Shown here: positions 33,287-45,911 of the stretch, in pieces
How the letters are laid out: each line of letters opens with the position of its first letter
Numbering within the stretch: position 1 is the stretch's first letter
Assembly (NCBI GenBank): GCA_017470505.1
Contig: JAFUYO010000053.1
Coordinates: 1-64,000, forward strand
Direction of reading: 5' to 3'
Origin: Butyrivibrio sp.
GTDB lineage: Bacteria > Bacillota > Clostridia > Lachnospirales > Lachnospiraceae
DNA length: 64,000 nt
Made by a program: the position numbers and the translations under genes
The notes under the pieces: generated by a model
Databases searched by the model: none
What the model was told of the DNA's origin: nothing
Seen by the model: the letters and a program-made list of their open reading frames with translations, nothing else

Positions 33287-34801
33287 TCAGTACTGAAAAT
33301 ATATAAATGTGCTCACGTTTGACAGAGATATAAACGACCAGACAAATAGCACTGCAAGCGCGATAACCCTGCCTCTGCTAAAATCTGTCTCCTCAACTAT
33401 CTGCCTTGTGTTCTTCCGTGTCATGATAAATCCCGAAACCGCAAGGAGAATCATCATCGTTACCAGACACACATATGTCTCGCCGTTTGCAATCCCAAGG
33501 CGCGAAACAATCTGCCGCAGCACATAGTTCTCCGCAATCTCCAGCTGGTTTACCGTCCTGTACAAAAATCCCGGGTAAGTCCAGAAAAAGAGCCTCTTAA
33601 ACATCTGAAAAGCATATGTAAGATTTTGTGACCTGAAGAACACGAGCGAAACCACAAACATGATAAAAGTCATGGCATTTGACAAAGCTTTCGGCACCAT
33701 TAAAAGAGGCTTTTCAAAGAGTAGATATCTTAGCTTTTTGTCTGTGCTGTCCTTTATCCCGACAATCCCAAGGTCGTCCCAGACAACAAGAAGTCCCTGA
33801 ATCAGCCCCCAGCATATGTAGGTCCAGCCCGCGCCGTGCCAGAGGCCCGAGAGGACAAACACGATGAGCACATTTATAATTGTGCGCACTTTGCCCCTCC
33901 TGCTGCCGCCAAGCGGGATGTACACGTATTTTATAAAAAAGCGGGAGAGCGTCATGTGCCATCTCTGCCAGAGCTGCTTTGCGCTCTCAGCCTTGTAGGG
34001 CGAGTTGAAGTTATCAGGGAGCCCAAAGCCCAGCATCATGCTGATACCCTGAGCCATGTCGCAGTAACCCGAAAAATCCAGATAGATCTGGAAGGTATAA
34101 GCGAGCATCACCACGATTACTGTTATCGTGTCCAGGAAGTAAGTGTACTGAAAGCCGTAGTTTACCGACTTTGAGAGCGTATCCGCAAGAAGCACCTTTT
34201 TTCCGAGGCCGATAGTAAAGCTCATCATGCCCCTCGCGAACATATCGGAGTTAAAAGCTCTTTTCGTGCGGTCCCTGAACTGGTCAATCATCTCCTTGTG
34301 GAACGCGATTGGTCCCTGGATGAGCTTTGGAAAATACGTCATGTACAGCGCATAATCAGAGAGCCCATAGTGCGGTGCCTCGCTCCTCGACCTGTCCACA
34401 ATAAATGAGATCTGTCCGAAGGTAAAAAAGCTGATACCGATCGGCATGAGTATCTCTTTGACCGAAAAACTCCCGCCCGTCAGGGCATTTATATTGTCCA
34501 CAAAAAACCCAAGATACTTGAAATAAAAAAGAAGTCCAAGATTAAACACTACTCCGAGCGCGCCCAGCAACTTTCGCTTTCCCGGCGCTTTTTCCATAAA
34601 AAAACTCAGGACGTAATTAACTGCGCAGCTCCCTACAAGCGTCAGCATAAAGGATGCGCCAAAAGAGTAGTAGTAGTAAAGCGACATTCCGATGAGGAAT
34701 ATGTCAGCTATAAGATATTTTTTTGCACTGTTCAATAAATGCCATACCACAAGAAGTATGGGCATGAAAATCGTTATAAAATTAAAGGAATTAAAACCCA
34801 T
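33287..34801 (-). CDS. MBOAT family O-acyltransferase (DltB/AlgI-like)
   Basis: A 504-residue polytopic protein with 11 or more helices. Family motifs are PIGISFFTFGQISFIVD (120-136), FQIYLDFSGYCDMAQG (237-252), RWHMTLSRFFIKYVYIPLGG (280-299) and the catalytic His322 in SGLWHGAGW. Such proteins move acyl groups across the membrane to extracellular polysaccharide or teichoic acid. No dltA or dltC is nearby, so acetylation of a glycan (AlgI type) is more likely than D-alanylation. GGGGAG precedes the ATG. It forms an operon with the SGNH-like gene. Bases 34802-34933 upstream show no clear promoter. Confidence 0.94.
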   Translation of the reverse strand: MGFNSFNFITIFMPILLVVWHLLNSAKKYLIADIFLIGMSLYYYYSFGASFMLTLVGSCAVNYVLSFFMEKAPGKRKLLGALGVVFNLGLLFYFKYLGFFVDNINALTGGSFSVKEILMPIGISFFTFGQISFIVDRSRSEAPHYGLSDYALYMTYFPKLIQGPIAFHKEMIDQFRDRTKRAFNSDMFARGMMSFTIGLGKKVLLADTLSKSVNYGFQYTYFLDTITVIVVMLAYTFQIYLDFSGYCDMAQGISMMLGFGLPDNFNSPYKAESAKQLWQRWHMTLSRFFIKYVYIPLGGSRRGKVRTIINVLIVFVLSGLWHGAGWTYICWGLIQGLLVVWDDLGIVGIKDSTDKKLRYLLFEKPLLMVPKALSNAMTFIMFVVSLVFFRSQNLTYAFQMFKRLFFWTYPGFLYRTVNQLEIAENYVLRQIVSRLGIANGETYVCLVTMMILLAVSGFIMTRKNTRQIVEETDFSRGRVIALAVLFVWSFISLSNVSTFIYFQY

Positions 34802-34933
34802 ATTTCTCCCCGGTTATCTGCATTTGCATGACCTCCCCTTACGATAAATGTAAGCGTAAAAGGTAAGATCAAATCCGCACGCAAAAAAAGTACATCAGTC
34901 AGCCTGTAACGTTATGTCATATTATATTGCAAA

Positions 34934-35013
34934 ATGATACCTACGTGCAATAAAGTCATATCACCACTTTCATGAGGGCATGAGTATTTAATGACTTTTT
35001 GCACCGGTATCAT
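34934..35013. repeat. Imperfect inverted repeat upstream of the hydrolase gene
   Basis: The left arm (34934-34959) reads ATGATACC, then GTGCAA, then AAAGTCAT. The right arm (34991-35013) is its complement with a 3-base deletion. The 31-base loop includes CATGAGGGCATGAG. It overlaps the region where the hydrolase promoter must be: TATACT at about 35015-35020 follows. It may be an operator, an attenuating hairpin or a dispersed repeat. Confidence 0.55.
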
Positions 35014-35069
35014 ATATACTATATGTAGGCTGTTTATCAGAAAAAAATAAGACTAAAGAAGGGAAAAAT

Positions 35070-36002
35070 ATGAGCAAAACAAACGGTCTTATCATCATTT
35101 CAGCAATTGGCGCCGTTCTCGGCGGAACCTGGGCTCTTGGCGACTATATCTACAAGGTTTCCGCAAAGCCGCACGAGCACACAGATGACGAGGGGGACTT
35201 TGACGAGTCGATAACAGAGGGCAGGCTTTTTGTCAGAAACCACGGATCAAAGAAGGACATATACATTAATTCCTACGACAGCTTAAAGCTCCACGCCTCC
35301 TTCATCCCGGCAAAAGAGGAGTCTCACACCTATGTCATCATCTTACACGGCATCTGGGACAACCACGAGTCAGTCGGAAACTTCGCAAAGCACTACATTG
35401 AAAAAGGCTATAGCTGCCTGCTTCCGGACCTTCGCGGCTTTGGAGAGAGCGAGGGGCACTACATCGGATACGGTCTCGACGACAGGCTTGATATCAAAGA
35501 ATGGATAGACTGGATCATCAGAAAAGACCCTGACGCCACGATTATCCTCCACGGAAAGAGCATGGGTGCAGCAACCGTCCTTATGACAACAGGCGAGACT
35601 CTCCCGAAAAACGTTGTCTGCGCAATTTCCGACAGCTCCTTCACAACGCTTCCTGAGCAGTTCCTCTCATCCTACAAAAAATTCAAAGGCTCAATAATAC
35701 CAAAGCCTCTTGCACTTGCTCTTGCCAGGATCATGATAAAGCTGCGCGCCGACTACGACATAAGCGATGTCGCACCGATAAAGGCTGTTGCCAACTCCGG
35801 GACGCCGACACTCTTTATGCATGGGGACGCCGACACCTTCATCGATCCGCACATGTGCTCGCGTCTCTACGAAGCGGCCTCCTGCCCCAGGCAGTACTGC
35901 ATTATCCTCGGCGCCGACCACGTCCGTGGCGTCGTCACCGACCCAAACAGCTACTGGAAAAAGGTTGACAAATTTGTCGCCAAATATTTAAACCAAAAAT
36001 GA
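35070..36002 (+). CDS. Membrane-anchored alpha/beta hydrolase
   Basis: A 310-residue protein with an N-terminal hydrophobic segment (7-29) that could be a membrane anchor, followed by an alpha/beta hydrolase fold. The oxyanion region is ILHGIWDNHES (91-101). The nucleophile elbow is HGKSMGAAT with Ser164. The acid is probably Asp253 or Asp259 in FMHGDADTFIDP, and the base is His284 in LGADHVRG. LLPDLRGFGESEGH is typical of the family (DUF1749/YqkD-like proteins). The substrate is unknown. It is a single plus-strand gene with its own terminator, divergent from the MBOAT gene. Confidence 0.88.
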   Translation: MSKTNGLIIISAIGAVLGGTWALGDYIYKVSAKPHEHTDDEGDFDESITEGRLFVRNHGSKKDIYINSYDSLKLHASFIPAKEESHTYVIILHGIWDNHESVGNFAKHYIEKGYSCLLPDLRGFGESEGHYIGYGLDDRLDIKEWIDWIIRKDPDATIILHGKSMGAATVLMTTGETLPKNVVCAISDSSFTTLPEQFLSSYKKFKGSIIPKPLALALARIMIKLRADYDISDVAPIKAVANSGTPTLFMHGDADTFIDPHMCSRLYEAASCPRQYCIILGADHVRGVVTDPNSYWKKVDKFVAKYLNQK

Positions 36003-36061
36003 AAAAACAGAAGTTTGACAGCTGCTCTGAATAACATGAAAGCTGGCAAACTTCTGTTTTT
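36003..36061 (+). terminator. Terminator of the alpha/beta hydrolase gene
   Basis: AAAAACAGAAGTTTG (36003-36017) pairs with CAAACTTCTGTTTTT (36047-36061), continued by CAGCT with AGCTG across one mismatch. The stem starts directly at the stop codon and ends in a T-run. Confidence 0.9.
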
Positions 36062-36147
36062 GAATTTATGCAAATCACGACAAAGAGTAGCAGCCATTTA
36101 TACTTCCGCAGCCCCCTCCCCGTACCTTCGTCTATTCTTACTCAGTC

Positions 36148-36909
36148 TTACCTGAGTATCAGTCCCACCGGGCAGTGGTCGGAGCCAAGTGCTTCTGCGT
36201 AGATCTTCGCATCCTCAAGCTCCGGTACAAGCGCCTTAGACACCACAAAGTAGTCGATGCGCCACCCTGCGTTCTTCTCGCGCGCCTTGAACCTGTAGGA
36301 CCACCAGGAATATGCTCCCTCGAGGTCAGGATAGAAGTGGCGGAAGGTGTCCACAAGTCCGGATGACAATACATTGTCGAACTTTCCTCTCTCCTCGTCC
36401 GTAAATCCCGCATGTCCCCTGTTGGACTTGGGGTTTTTGAGGTCTATCTCCCTGTGAGCAACATTCAGATCCCCGCAGTAGATCACGGGCTTTTTCTTCT
36501 CAAGCCCCTTTATGTAGGCGAGGAAATCGTCCTCCCACACCTGCCTGTACTCAAGGCGCGATAAGTCATCCTTGGCATTTGGCACATACACGGTCACGAG
36601 ATAGTATTTCTCATACTCCGCTGTTATGACTCTTCCCTCGTGGTCGTGCTCCTCAATTCCAAGTCCGTATGTCACGGAAATCGGCTTTTCCTTTGTGAAA
36701 ATTGCTGTCCCCGAATATCCCTTTTTCTCTGCATAGTTCCAGTACTGCTCATATCCTGCAAGCTCCAGCTCTATCTGCCCCTCCTGAAGCTTTGTCTCCT
36801 GAAGGCAGATCACATCGGGGTCTTCTTTTTCCATAAAATCCTGAAAACACCCCTTGGATACACATGCCCTAAGTCCGTTTACATTCCATGAAACCAGCTT
36901 TTTAGCCAT
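36148..36909 (-). CDS. xth: Exodeoxyribonuclease III / AP endonuclease
   Basis: A 253-residue enzyme of the ExoIII/APE1 family that cuts at abasic sites and degrades 3' ends in base excision repair. Motifs are [12 protein letters not shown] (4-15), metal-binding Glu38 in [16 protein letters not shown] with the catalytic Asp and Asn, the substrate loop [20 protein letters not shown], and the terminal GSDHCPVGL with the Asp-His pair. All are intact. AGAGGATTAT precedes the ATG. It stands between the hydrolase terminator and the GGDEF-like gene, 71 bp downstream of which would be its nearest promoter space. Confidence 0.96.
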   Translation of the reverse strand: MAKKLVSWNVNGLRACVSKGCFQDFMEKEDPDVICLQETKLQEGQIELELAGYEQYWNYAEKKGYSGTAIFTKEKPISVTYGLGIEEHDHEGRVITAEYEKYYLVTVYVPNAKDDLSRLEYRQVWEDDFLAYIKGLEKKKPVIYCGDLNVAHREIDLKNPKSNRGHAGFTDEERGKFDNVLSSGLVDTFRHFYPDLEGAYSWWSYRFKAREKNAGWRIDYFVVSKALVPELEDAKIYAEALGSDHCPVGLILR

Positions 36910-36980
36910 ATAATCCTCTATCCTCTATGTCTCATCTGATTACGCATCCTCCCGGAGCGTCTCAGTGTTTTAATTGCATA

Positions 36981-38435
36981 TCAAATATTGCCCTTTAACT
37001 TCCTGAGGTTCTTATCCGTCTCCTTGAGCATCTCCCTCAGAGATAAGTTATCCTCATACGAGAACTCGCAGATCGCGTACTGGAGATGGTTTATATATCT
37101 TCCCGATTCTGCGAGGAGCTTGGAGTTCTGCATGGACATCCTCTCTCTTAAAGTATCTGATGTCCCCTCATCGTCTGCAATCTCGATGACGGCAAACTCG
37201 TCCCCTCTTATCCTGCCGCATACGCTCCCCGCAAAAATCTCCCCGAGGATCTCAGCAACCTTTTTCACCGCCCTGTCGCCCTCATCGTGGCCAAACATCT
37301 GGTTTATCCGTTTAAGCGACTCCATGTGAATGTAGGCGACAACTGCATAGCGCCCCTCTGTGAAATTCTCCTTTAACAGGTCGTATGCCTTCGCAAAAAA
37401 ACCTCTCCTGTTGAGTCCGCCTGTCAGATAATCCACATCCCCGATGTGGTCGAGCACAGAGTCGTCCCTCGCAAGCTCCTCCTGAACCTCGTAGAGCTCG
37501 TCGGTCGTTTTTTTGAGCTGCCTCTCAAGATGCGCAACCCTGCACATACCTGTGATAATACTCATCAGATTCGTGGAAAAGAAAGGCGAAAGGTCGCTGT
37601 CCATAAACTCGTGGATATAAATCCCAAGCTGATACTCTGATATAAAGAGGTCCCCCATTATAAGGGTCCTGTTCGTCCCTCTTGTAAACGTGCTCAGAAT
37701 CCTGTCGGTTCCTATGAGCATGGTTCCCTGCGATGCATCAAGCTCATCCCCGTCGATAACTCCGCTCTTTATGCATATCTGTGCGGGTATCTTCCAGGGG
37801 TACTTCACCGTGTTCTTTGTCATCTCGTCATAGAGAAGGATAGCGCTTGTCTTAACGCCGTTTTTAAGCCCAATCCTGTTAAAAAAGCTAAAGGCCTCTC
37901 CGGCATCATATTTTTTGGTAAAGATCAGATAGCTCATCTCTCCAAGAGCAGCCATCGCCTTTTCACTGTCTGACACTCTCTCTTCAAACAGCTGCTTTTC
38001 GCACTCAGGCGGCAGAACCTGATTTTTTTTGTAAAAGATAATATCGCACACCGCCTCGTATCCGAGCTGCTCAAAGTAAAACTCATCATCAAGGACCTGA
38101 TTTACGTGACTGTAGCCATCCTGCGGCGTGAGTGTCAGTAAAGGCTTTTCCTCAAACTTCTTTAAAAAAGCTTCCTTCTTCAGGATCGTTGTCCTTGAAC
38201 ATATCCTCTCCGCATCTATGATAAGCGCATCAAACTCATCTGAAGTGGCATAGTCAAACAGCGCAGTAAACTGATAGTCAAATTCATCTATGTCACTGCT
38301 TCCTGTCTTTGGAAGGTACTTGCCCGGGATGATGCAAAGCGTCACATTATTGCCTGCTGCTGCCTTTGCGGCACCCCGGCAGATTCTCTTAACTTCCTGA
38401 TCTTCCAGTTCAGTTACAAGTAATCCTATATTCAT
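36981..38435 (-). CDS. GGDEF-like protein with periplasmic-binding-like N-terminus, altered motif
   Basis: A 484-residue protein without membrane segments. The N-terminal part (about 1-130, starting MNIGLLVTELEDQEVKRICR) resembles a LacI/periplasmic-binding fold, a middle region has a coiled-coil stretch near 305-335, and the C-terminal domain is GGDEF-like (about 335-482). The catalytic loop reads RGDEF (410-414), replacing the first Gly, while the upstream FGHDEGDRAVKKV region is preserved. Activity is therefore uncertain; it may bind GTP or act as a receptor. It follows gyrA by 27 bp on the same strand and may be read through from the replication operon. Confidence 0.8.
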   Translation of the reverse strand: MNIGLLVTELEDQEVKRICRGAAKAAAGNNVTLCIIPGKYLPKTGSSDIDEFDYQFTALFDYATSDEFDALIIDAERICSRTTILKKEAFLKKFEEKPLLTLTPQDGYSHVNQVLDDEFYFEQLGYEAVCDIIFYKKNQVLPPECEKQLFEERVSDSEKAMAALGEMSYLIFTKKYDAGEAFSFFNRIGLKNGVKTSAILLYDEMTKNTVKYPWKIPAQICIKSGVIDGDELDASQGTMLIGTDRILSTFTRGTNRTLIMGDLFISEYQLGIYIHEFMDSDLSPFFSTNLMSIITGMCRVAHLERQLKKTTDELYEVQEELARDDSVLDHIGDVDYLTGGLNRRGFFAKAYDLLKENFTEGRYAVVAYIHMESLKRINQMFGHDEGDRAVKKVAEILGEIFAGSVCGRIRGDEFAVIEIADDEGTSDTLRERMSMQNSKLLAESGRYINHLQYAICEFSYEDNLSLREMLKETDKNLRKLKGNI

Positions 38436-38462
38436 AGGTATGTCTGTCTCCTAAGGAACTTT

Positions 38463-41075
38463 TCAGTTTCCTGTATCCTCTGATGTTTCTTCTGCATCTG
38501 TGATGTCTCCATCCTCAGATATCTCCTCGTCAGAGATCTCGTCGATATCGTCAATATCCTTCTCTCCGTCAGATATCTTTTCCCTGACCTTGGCGATCTT
38601 GGCGACGGTAACTCCCTTGTCGAGGTTGATCATCTTGACGCCCGAGGTAACTCTTCCGTGAACGGGCATCTCAGTCATTCTCAGCTGGATGATGATGCCG
38701 GCATTTGTTATCATCATGATCTCGTTCTCGTCGTTGACCGCCTTGACACCGATGACATTTCCGGTCTTCTCGGTGATCTTGTAGCACTTGACTCCCTTGC
38801 CGCCTCTGAACTGGGTATTGAACTCGGAGAGGTCTGTCCTCTTTCCGTAGCCGTTCTCAGAAACGATGAGAAGTGAGCCGCCCTGAGTGTTTATCTGCAT
38901 GCCGACGATCTCATCCGTGTCGTCGAGCATCATTCCGCGAACGCCGATTGACGACCTTCCGGTGATGCGGACATCAGACTCATTAAAGTGGATGCACATT
39001 CCGTTTTTGGTGACGAGGAAGATCTCGTTGTTTCTTCTTACGGTCTTAACCTCGATGAGCTCGTCGTCATCGCGGAGAATTATCGCGGTAAGGCCTGACT
39101 TTCTCACATTTGAGAAATCGCTTATCGGAGTCTTTTTGACAGTGCCCTTCTTGGTCACCATGAAAAGAGCTCTCTCCTTCTGCTCATCCTCGAACCCTCC
39201 GGTCACGGGGATCATCGCAGAAATCTTCTCACCAGGTGCGAGCTGAAGCAGGTTCACGATAGCCATGCCGCGTGAAGTCCTTGACCCCTCCGGAATCTGG
39301 TAAGCCTTCAGCCTGTACACACGCCCCGTATTGGTAAAGAACATGACATGGTTGTGGGTGGATGTCATCAGGATATCCTCCACAAAGTCGTTCTCAATCG
39401 TTGTTATTCCCTTGATGCCCTTGCCGCCTCTGTTCTGCGACTTGAAGTTGTCAATTGACATCCTCTTGATGTAGCCAAGGTTCGTCATCGCGATAACCGT
39501 GTTGACATTGGGGATGAGATCCTCAGTGTCGATATCGGAATCGTCGTGCCCTATCTTTGATTTTCTGTCGTCGCCGTACTTGTCGGCAATCTCTGAAATC
39601 TCAGTCTTGATGACGCCGAGCAGCACCTTCTTGTCAGCGAGGATTGCCTTTAACTCCTCGATCCTCTTTAAGAGCTCGGCGTGCTCCTGCTCAAGCTTGT
39701 CTCTCTCCAAGCCTGTGAGAGTACGAAGCCTCATATCGATGATGGCCTGTGCCTGCACATCGGAGAGTCCGAACCTTCCCATCAGCTGCTCTTTTGCAAT
39801 CGCAGGCGTCTGGCTGCTTCGGATGATGTTAATAACTTCGTCGATGTTGTCCAGGGCAATGAGAAGACCTTCTAAGATGTGGTTTCTCTCCTCAGCCTTG
39901 CTTAAGTCATACTGCGTCCTTCTGGTTACAACTTCTTCCTGGTGTTTTATGTAATGAGTGAGCATCTCGGTGATGCTCATGATCTTGGGCTCGTTGTTTA
40001 CAAGTGCAAGCATTATGATGCCAAAAGAGTCCTGCATCTGGGTGTGCTTGTAGAGCTTGTTGAGCATGATATTGGGATTGATATCCGCGCGAAGTTCAAT
40101 TACAACCCTCATACCCTCTCTGTCGGACTCATCGCGCAGAGCCGTGATGCCGTCAAGCTTTTTGAGTTTAACGAGCTCAGCGATCTTCGCTATCATGTTT
40201 GCCTTGTTTACAAGGTAGGGAAGCTCTGTGACAACGATCCTGTTCTTGCCGTTTGGCATGGGCTCTATGTCTGTCACGGCCCTTACAACAACCTTGCCGC
40301 GGCCTGTCCTGTAGGCTTCCTCTGCTCCCCTTGTTCCAAGGATGATCCCGCCTGTTGGAAAATCAGGTGCCTTCAATATCTCGAGAACTTCCTCAATCTC
40401 TGTGTCCCTGTCCTCTAAGATCTTGTTGTCTATCATCTTGACAACAGCTCTCACAACTTCGCGGAGGTTGTGCGGAGGGATGTTTGTAGCCATACCAACG
40501 GCGATACCCGTGGTTCCGTTCACGAGAAGGTTAGGGTATCTGCTCGGAAGAACAACCGGCTCTTTTTCTGTCTCATCGAAGTTTGGAGTGAAGTCGACGG
40601 TATCCTTGCCGATGTCGGCAATCATCTCCATCGATATTTTGGTAAGTCTCGCCTCTGTGTACCTCATGGCAGCTGCGCCGTCGCCGTCGACAGAACCGAA
40701 GTTGCCGTGTCCATCTACGAGGCAGTACCTCATTGACCAGGGCTGCGCCATATTTACCAGGGCTCCGTAAATAGAGCTGTCACCGTGAGGGTGATATTTA
40801 CCCATCGTATCGCCGACGATGCGCGCACACTTACGGTGCGGCTTGTCGGGACCGTTGTTGAGCTCTATCATGGAGTAGAGTATTCTTCTCTGAACGGGCT
40901 TAAGTCCGTCCCTGACGTCAGGAAGCGCACGCGACGCGATAACGCTCATGGCGTAGTCGATGTAGTCCGACTCCATGGTCTTTTGCAGGTCAACTTCCTT
41001 AATCCTGTCAGTGGTCGTCTTGTCAAAGACATCCTCCGGCAGTTCGTTGTTGTTGTTATTAGAATTATCAGGCAT
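38463..41075 (-). CDS. gyrA: DNA gyrase subunit A
   Basis: An 870-residue subunit that breaks and rejoins DNA during negative supercoiling. The catalytic Tyr139 lies in [11 protein letters not shown]. The breakage-reunion domain starts at about 35 and the C-terminal beta-pinwheel holds six blade repeats, including the GyrA box [10 protein letters not shown]. An acidic tail of about 50 residues (Asp/Glu-rich) follows. In the quinolone-resistance region the sequence is [13 protein letters not shown], so Gly104 occupies the place of E. coli Asp87. GyrB is encoded 60 bp upstream in the same operon. Confidence 0.98.
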   Translation of the reverse strand: MPDNSNNNNNELPEDVFDKTTTDRIKEVDLQKTMESDYIDYAMSVIASRALPDVRDGLKPVQRRILYSMIELNNGPDKPHRKCARIVGDTMGKYHPHGDSSIYGALVNMAQPWSMRYCLVDGHGNFGSVDGDGAAAMRYTEARLTKISMEMIADIGKDTVDFTPNFDETEKEPVVLPSRYPNLLVNGTTGIAVGMATNIPPHNLREVVRAVVKMIDNKILEDRDTEIEEVLEILKAPDFPTGGIILGTRGAEEAYRTGRGKVVVRAVTDIEPMPNGKNRIVVTELPYLVNKANMIAKIAELVKLKKLDGITALRDESDREGMRVVIELRADINPNIMLNKLYKHTQMQDSFGIIMLALVNNEPKIMSITEMLTHYIKHQEEVVTRRTQYDLSKAEERNHILEGLLIALDNIDEVINIIRSSQTPAIAKEQLMGRFGLSDVQAQAIIDMRLRTLTGLERDKLEQEHAELLKRIEELKAILADKKVLLGVIKTEISEIADKYGDDRKSKIGHDDSDIDTEDLIPNVNTVIAMTNLGYIKRMSIDNFKSQNRGGKGIKGITTIENDFVEDILMTSTHNHVMFFTNTGRVYRLKAYQIPEGSRTSRGMAIVNLLQLAPGEKISAMIPVTGGFEDEQKERALFMVTKKGTVKKTPISDFSNVRKSGLTAIILRDDDELIEVKTVRRNNEIFLVTKNGMCIHFNESDVRITGRSSIGVRGMMLDDTDEIVGMQINTQGGSLLIVSENGYGKRTDLSEFNTQFRGGKGVKCYKITEKTGNVIGVKAVNDENEIMMITNAGIIIQLRMTEMPVHGRVTSGVKMINLDKGVTVAKIAKVREKISDGEKDIDDIDEISDEEISEDGDITDAEETSEDTGN

Positions 41076-41135
41076 TTCTTTCCCCTTTACACAAACTGCT
41101 TTGTGCAGACACAGCAGTTTGGAACTTTGAATTCC

Positions 41136-44196
<3,061 letters not shown>

Positions 44197-44200
<4 letters not shown>

Positions 44201-44412
44201 TTTTCAATTTTTACCTGAACACCTTTGAATTCAAGTATATCCCCATCGTAGAGCTTGCGCCCTCTTCTTTCTTCCTTCTCGCCGTTGACAAGAACAAGCC
44301 CGGCCTGAATATCCATCTTGGCATCCACGCCGCTTCCCTCAAGACCTGCCTTTTTGAGGGCCTGTCCCAGTTTTATAAAGTCATCGCCTTCGCGAAGTTT
44401 AACAATTTCCAT
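44197..44412 (-). CDS. yaaA: S4-domain RNA-binding protein YaaA
   Basis: A 71-residue protein formed by one S4 RNA-binding domain, with FIKLGQALKKAGLEGSGVDA and LVNGEKEERRGRKLYDGD as core. It is found between dnaN and recF across Firmicutes, where it is linked to ribosome or RNA metabolism without a settled role. It overlaps recF by 4 bp. The 98 bp before it hold a copy of the dispersed repeat family. Confidence 0.93.
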
Positions 44413-44445
44413 ATCACTCCAAGTAAAAGTACACTACCGCAGATC

Positions 44446-44468
44446 TAAGGCAGTGTAAACAAATAACT
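44446..44468 (+). repeat. Copy of the TAAGG-M-ACTGTA dispersed repeat
   Basis: TAAGGCAGTGTAAAC followed by AAATAACT matches the repeats at 30511-30581 and 54225-54253 with a few substitutions. Outside it GCAGATC (44439-44445) and GATCTGC (44473-44479) form a small inverted repeat. It lies inside the dnaN-yaaA spacer. Confidence 0.55.
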
Positions 44469-44510
44469 CCCTGATCTGCATGTCTGAAATTCCATGCAAC
44501 TACGTCATCA

Positions 44511-45620
44511 TCAGTCAACTGTCGTGAAGTTAACAGGAAGAACGAGATAGATGTATGTGGAATCCTTGTCCCTGATAAAGCACGGGGCCTTGGGGTTAAC
44601 AAGATAGATGTCAACTGTCTCATCCTCGATTACCCTGAGTGCGTCAATGAGGAACTTGGGGTTAAATCCGATCATGAGATCCTTGCCCTGCTTGTCGATG
44701 TCAATCTCCTCATCCATGCTTCCGATCGCGGAGTTTATCTTGAGTTCCATCTTGCCGTCAGTGACTGAAATGATGACAGGCTTCTTGTCTCCCTCTTTTA
44801 CGAGGAGGGTTGCTCTGTCGATACAGTCCAAAAATTCCTTCCTGTTGATGGACATCTTGGTCTCGTAGTCGCTTGAGAGCATCTGATCTATGCTGAAGTA
44901 CTCGCCCTCAATAAGTCTTGAAACGACGGTTGTCCTGTCGAACTCAAAGAGGACGTGCTTGTCTGTAAAGAAAATGTCGACTTTATTATCTGTACTGTCG
45001 CCGAGGATCTTGCTGATCTCGCTCAGGGTCTTGCCCGGAACGATAACCTTCTTGTAGGGATAACTGCCTCCGAGCTTAACCTTCCTGATGGAAATTCTGT
45101 GGCCGTCGAGAGATACAAGCTTTAGATTCTCGCCGTCAACCTCAAAGAGCTCACCGCCCATCATCTTGTTGGTATCGTTTGCAGCAATTGAAAAAATAGT
45201 CTGCTGGATAACTGATCTTAATGTAAACTGCGAAACTGATACACCGTCTATCTTCTCTATAAGGGGAATCTTGGTAAAGTCGTCGCCCTTTCTCCCTATC
45301 AGATTGAACTTGGCCTTTTCGCAGCTGATCGTAACCTTGTTGGATGCATCCGACTCTATTGTGACATTATTCTCAGGGAGCTTCCTGACGATATCTACAA
45401 AGAACTTTGCATCCAGAGCAATGTATCCTCTCTCTATGATATCTCCATCGACAACTGTCTGGATACCAAGCTCCATGTCGTTAGCCATGAACTTGATGAT
45501 CCCTTCCGTAGCATCGACAAGGATACATTCCAGTATAGACATTGTAGTCTTGGAAGGAACTGCTTTCGATACAATCTGTAATCCACTTACGAGATCAGAT
45601 TTCGAGCATACGAATTTCAT
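44511..45620 (-). CDS. dnaN: DNA polymerase III beta subunit (sliding clamp)
   Basis: A 369-residue clamp protein that forms the dimeric ring tethering the replicative polymerase. Three repeated clamp domains are recognisable; the C-terminal peptide-binding region includes NPKFLIDALRVIEDE and ends YIYLVLPVNFTTVD. The start ATG follows GGGAG. It lies downstream of dnaA across the AT-rich origin spacer and upstream of yaaA-recF-gyrB-gyrA. No frameshift or missing part. Confidence 0.98.
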   Translation of the reverse strand: MKFVCSKSDLVSGLQIVSKAVPSKTTMSILECILVDATEGIIKFMANDMELGIQTVVDGDIIERGYIALDAKFFVDIVRKLPENNVTIESDASNKVTISCEKAKFNLIGRKGDDFTKIPLIEKIDGVSVSQFTLRSVIQQTIFSIAANDTNKMMGGELFEVDGENLKLVSLDGHRISIRKVKLGGSYPYKKVIVPGKTLSEISKILGDSTDNKVDIFFTDKHVLFEFDRTTVVSRLIEGEYFSIDQMLSSDYETKMSINRKEFLDCIDRATLLVKEGDKKPVIISVTDGKMELKINSAIGSMDEEIDIDKQGKDLMIGFNPKFLIDALRVIEDETVDIYLVNPKAPCFIRDKDSTYIYLVLPVNFTTVD

Positions 45621-45911
45621 TTAGGTGTATCTCCCTTCGCGATATATAAATATAAAAAATATATTAATAACTAATAAACATAGTATTAATAGCTGTTGAT
45701 TTGTGTAAAACCTATTCTATTATACAATTTATGAGCCTTTTTTACAAATTTTTAAGTGTTGAAAACAAAAAAAGTCATGTGCAAAAAATTAAAGTTATAA
45801 ACACGGCAAATTTGCACAAAACAGGGTGGAAAAACTTATCCACCCTGTTTACACTTTTTAGAAAATCTATTATCCACAACCTGTGGCCAAAAATTTTATT
45901 TCAATGACTCA
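45621..45911. other. oriC: Origin of replication, dnaA-dnaN side (oriC part)
   Basis: A 291-bp non-coding spacer. DnaA boxes are TTATCCACA (45870-45878) and the one-mismatch TTATCCACC (45836-45844). The latter is half inside a perfect 12-bp hairpin (45819-45830 with 45839-45850, AAACAGGGTGGA) that may also end dnaA transcription. Bases 45640-45740 are extremely AT-rich and are the best candidate for the DNA unwinding element. Boxes on both sides of dnaA match the bipartite origins of Firmicutes such as Bacillus subtilis. Function is inferred, not shown. Confidence 0.8.
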
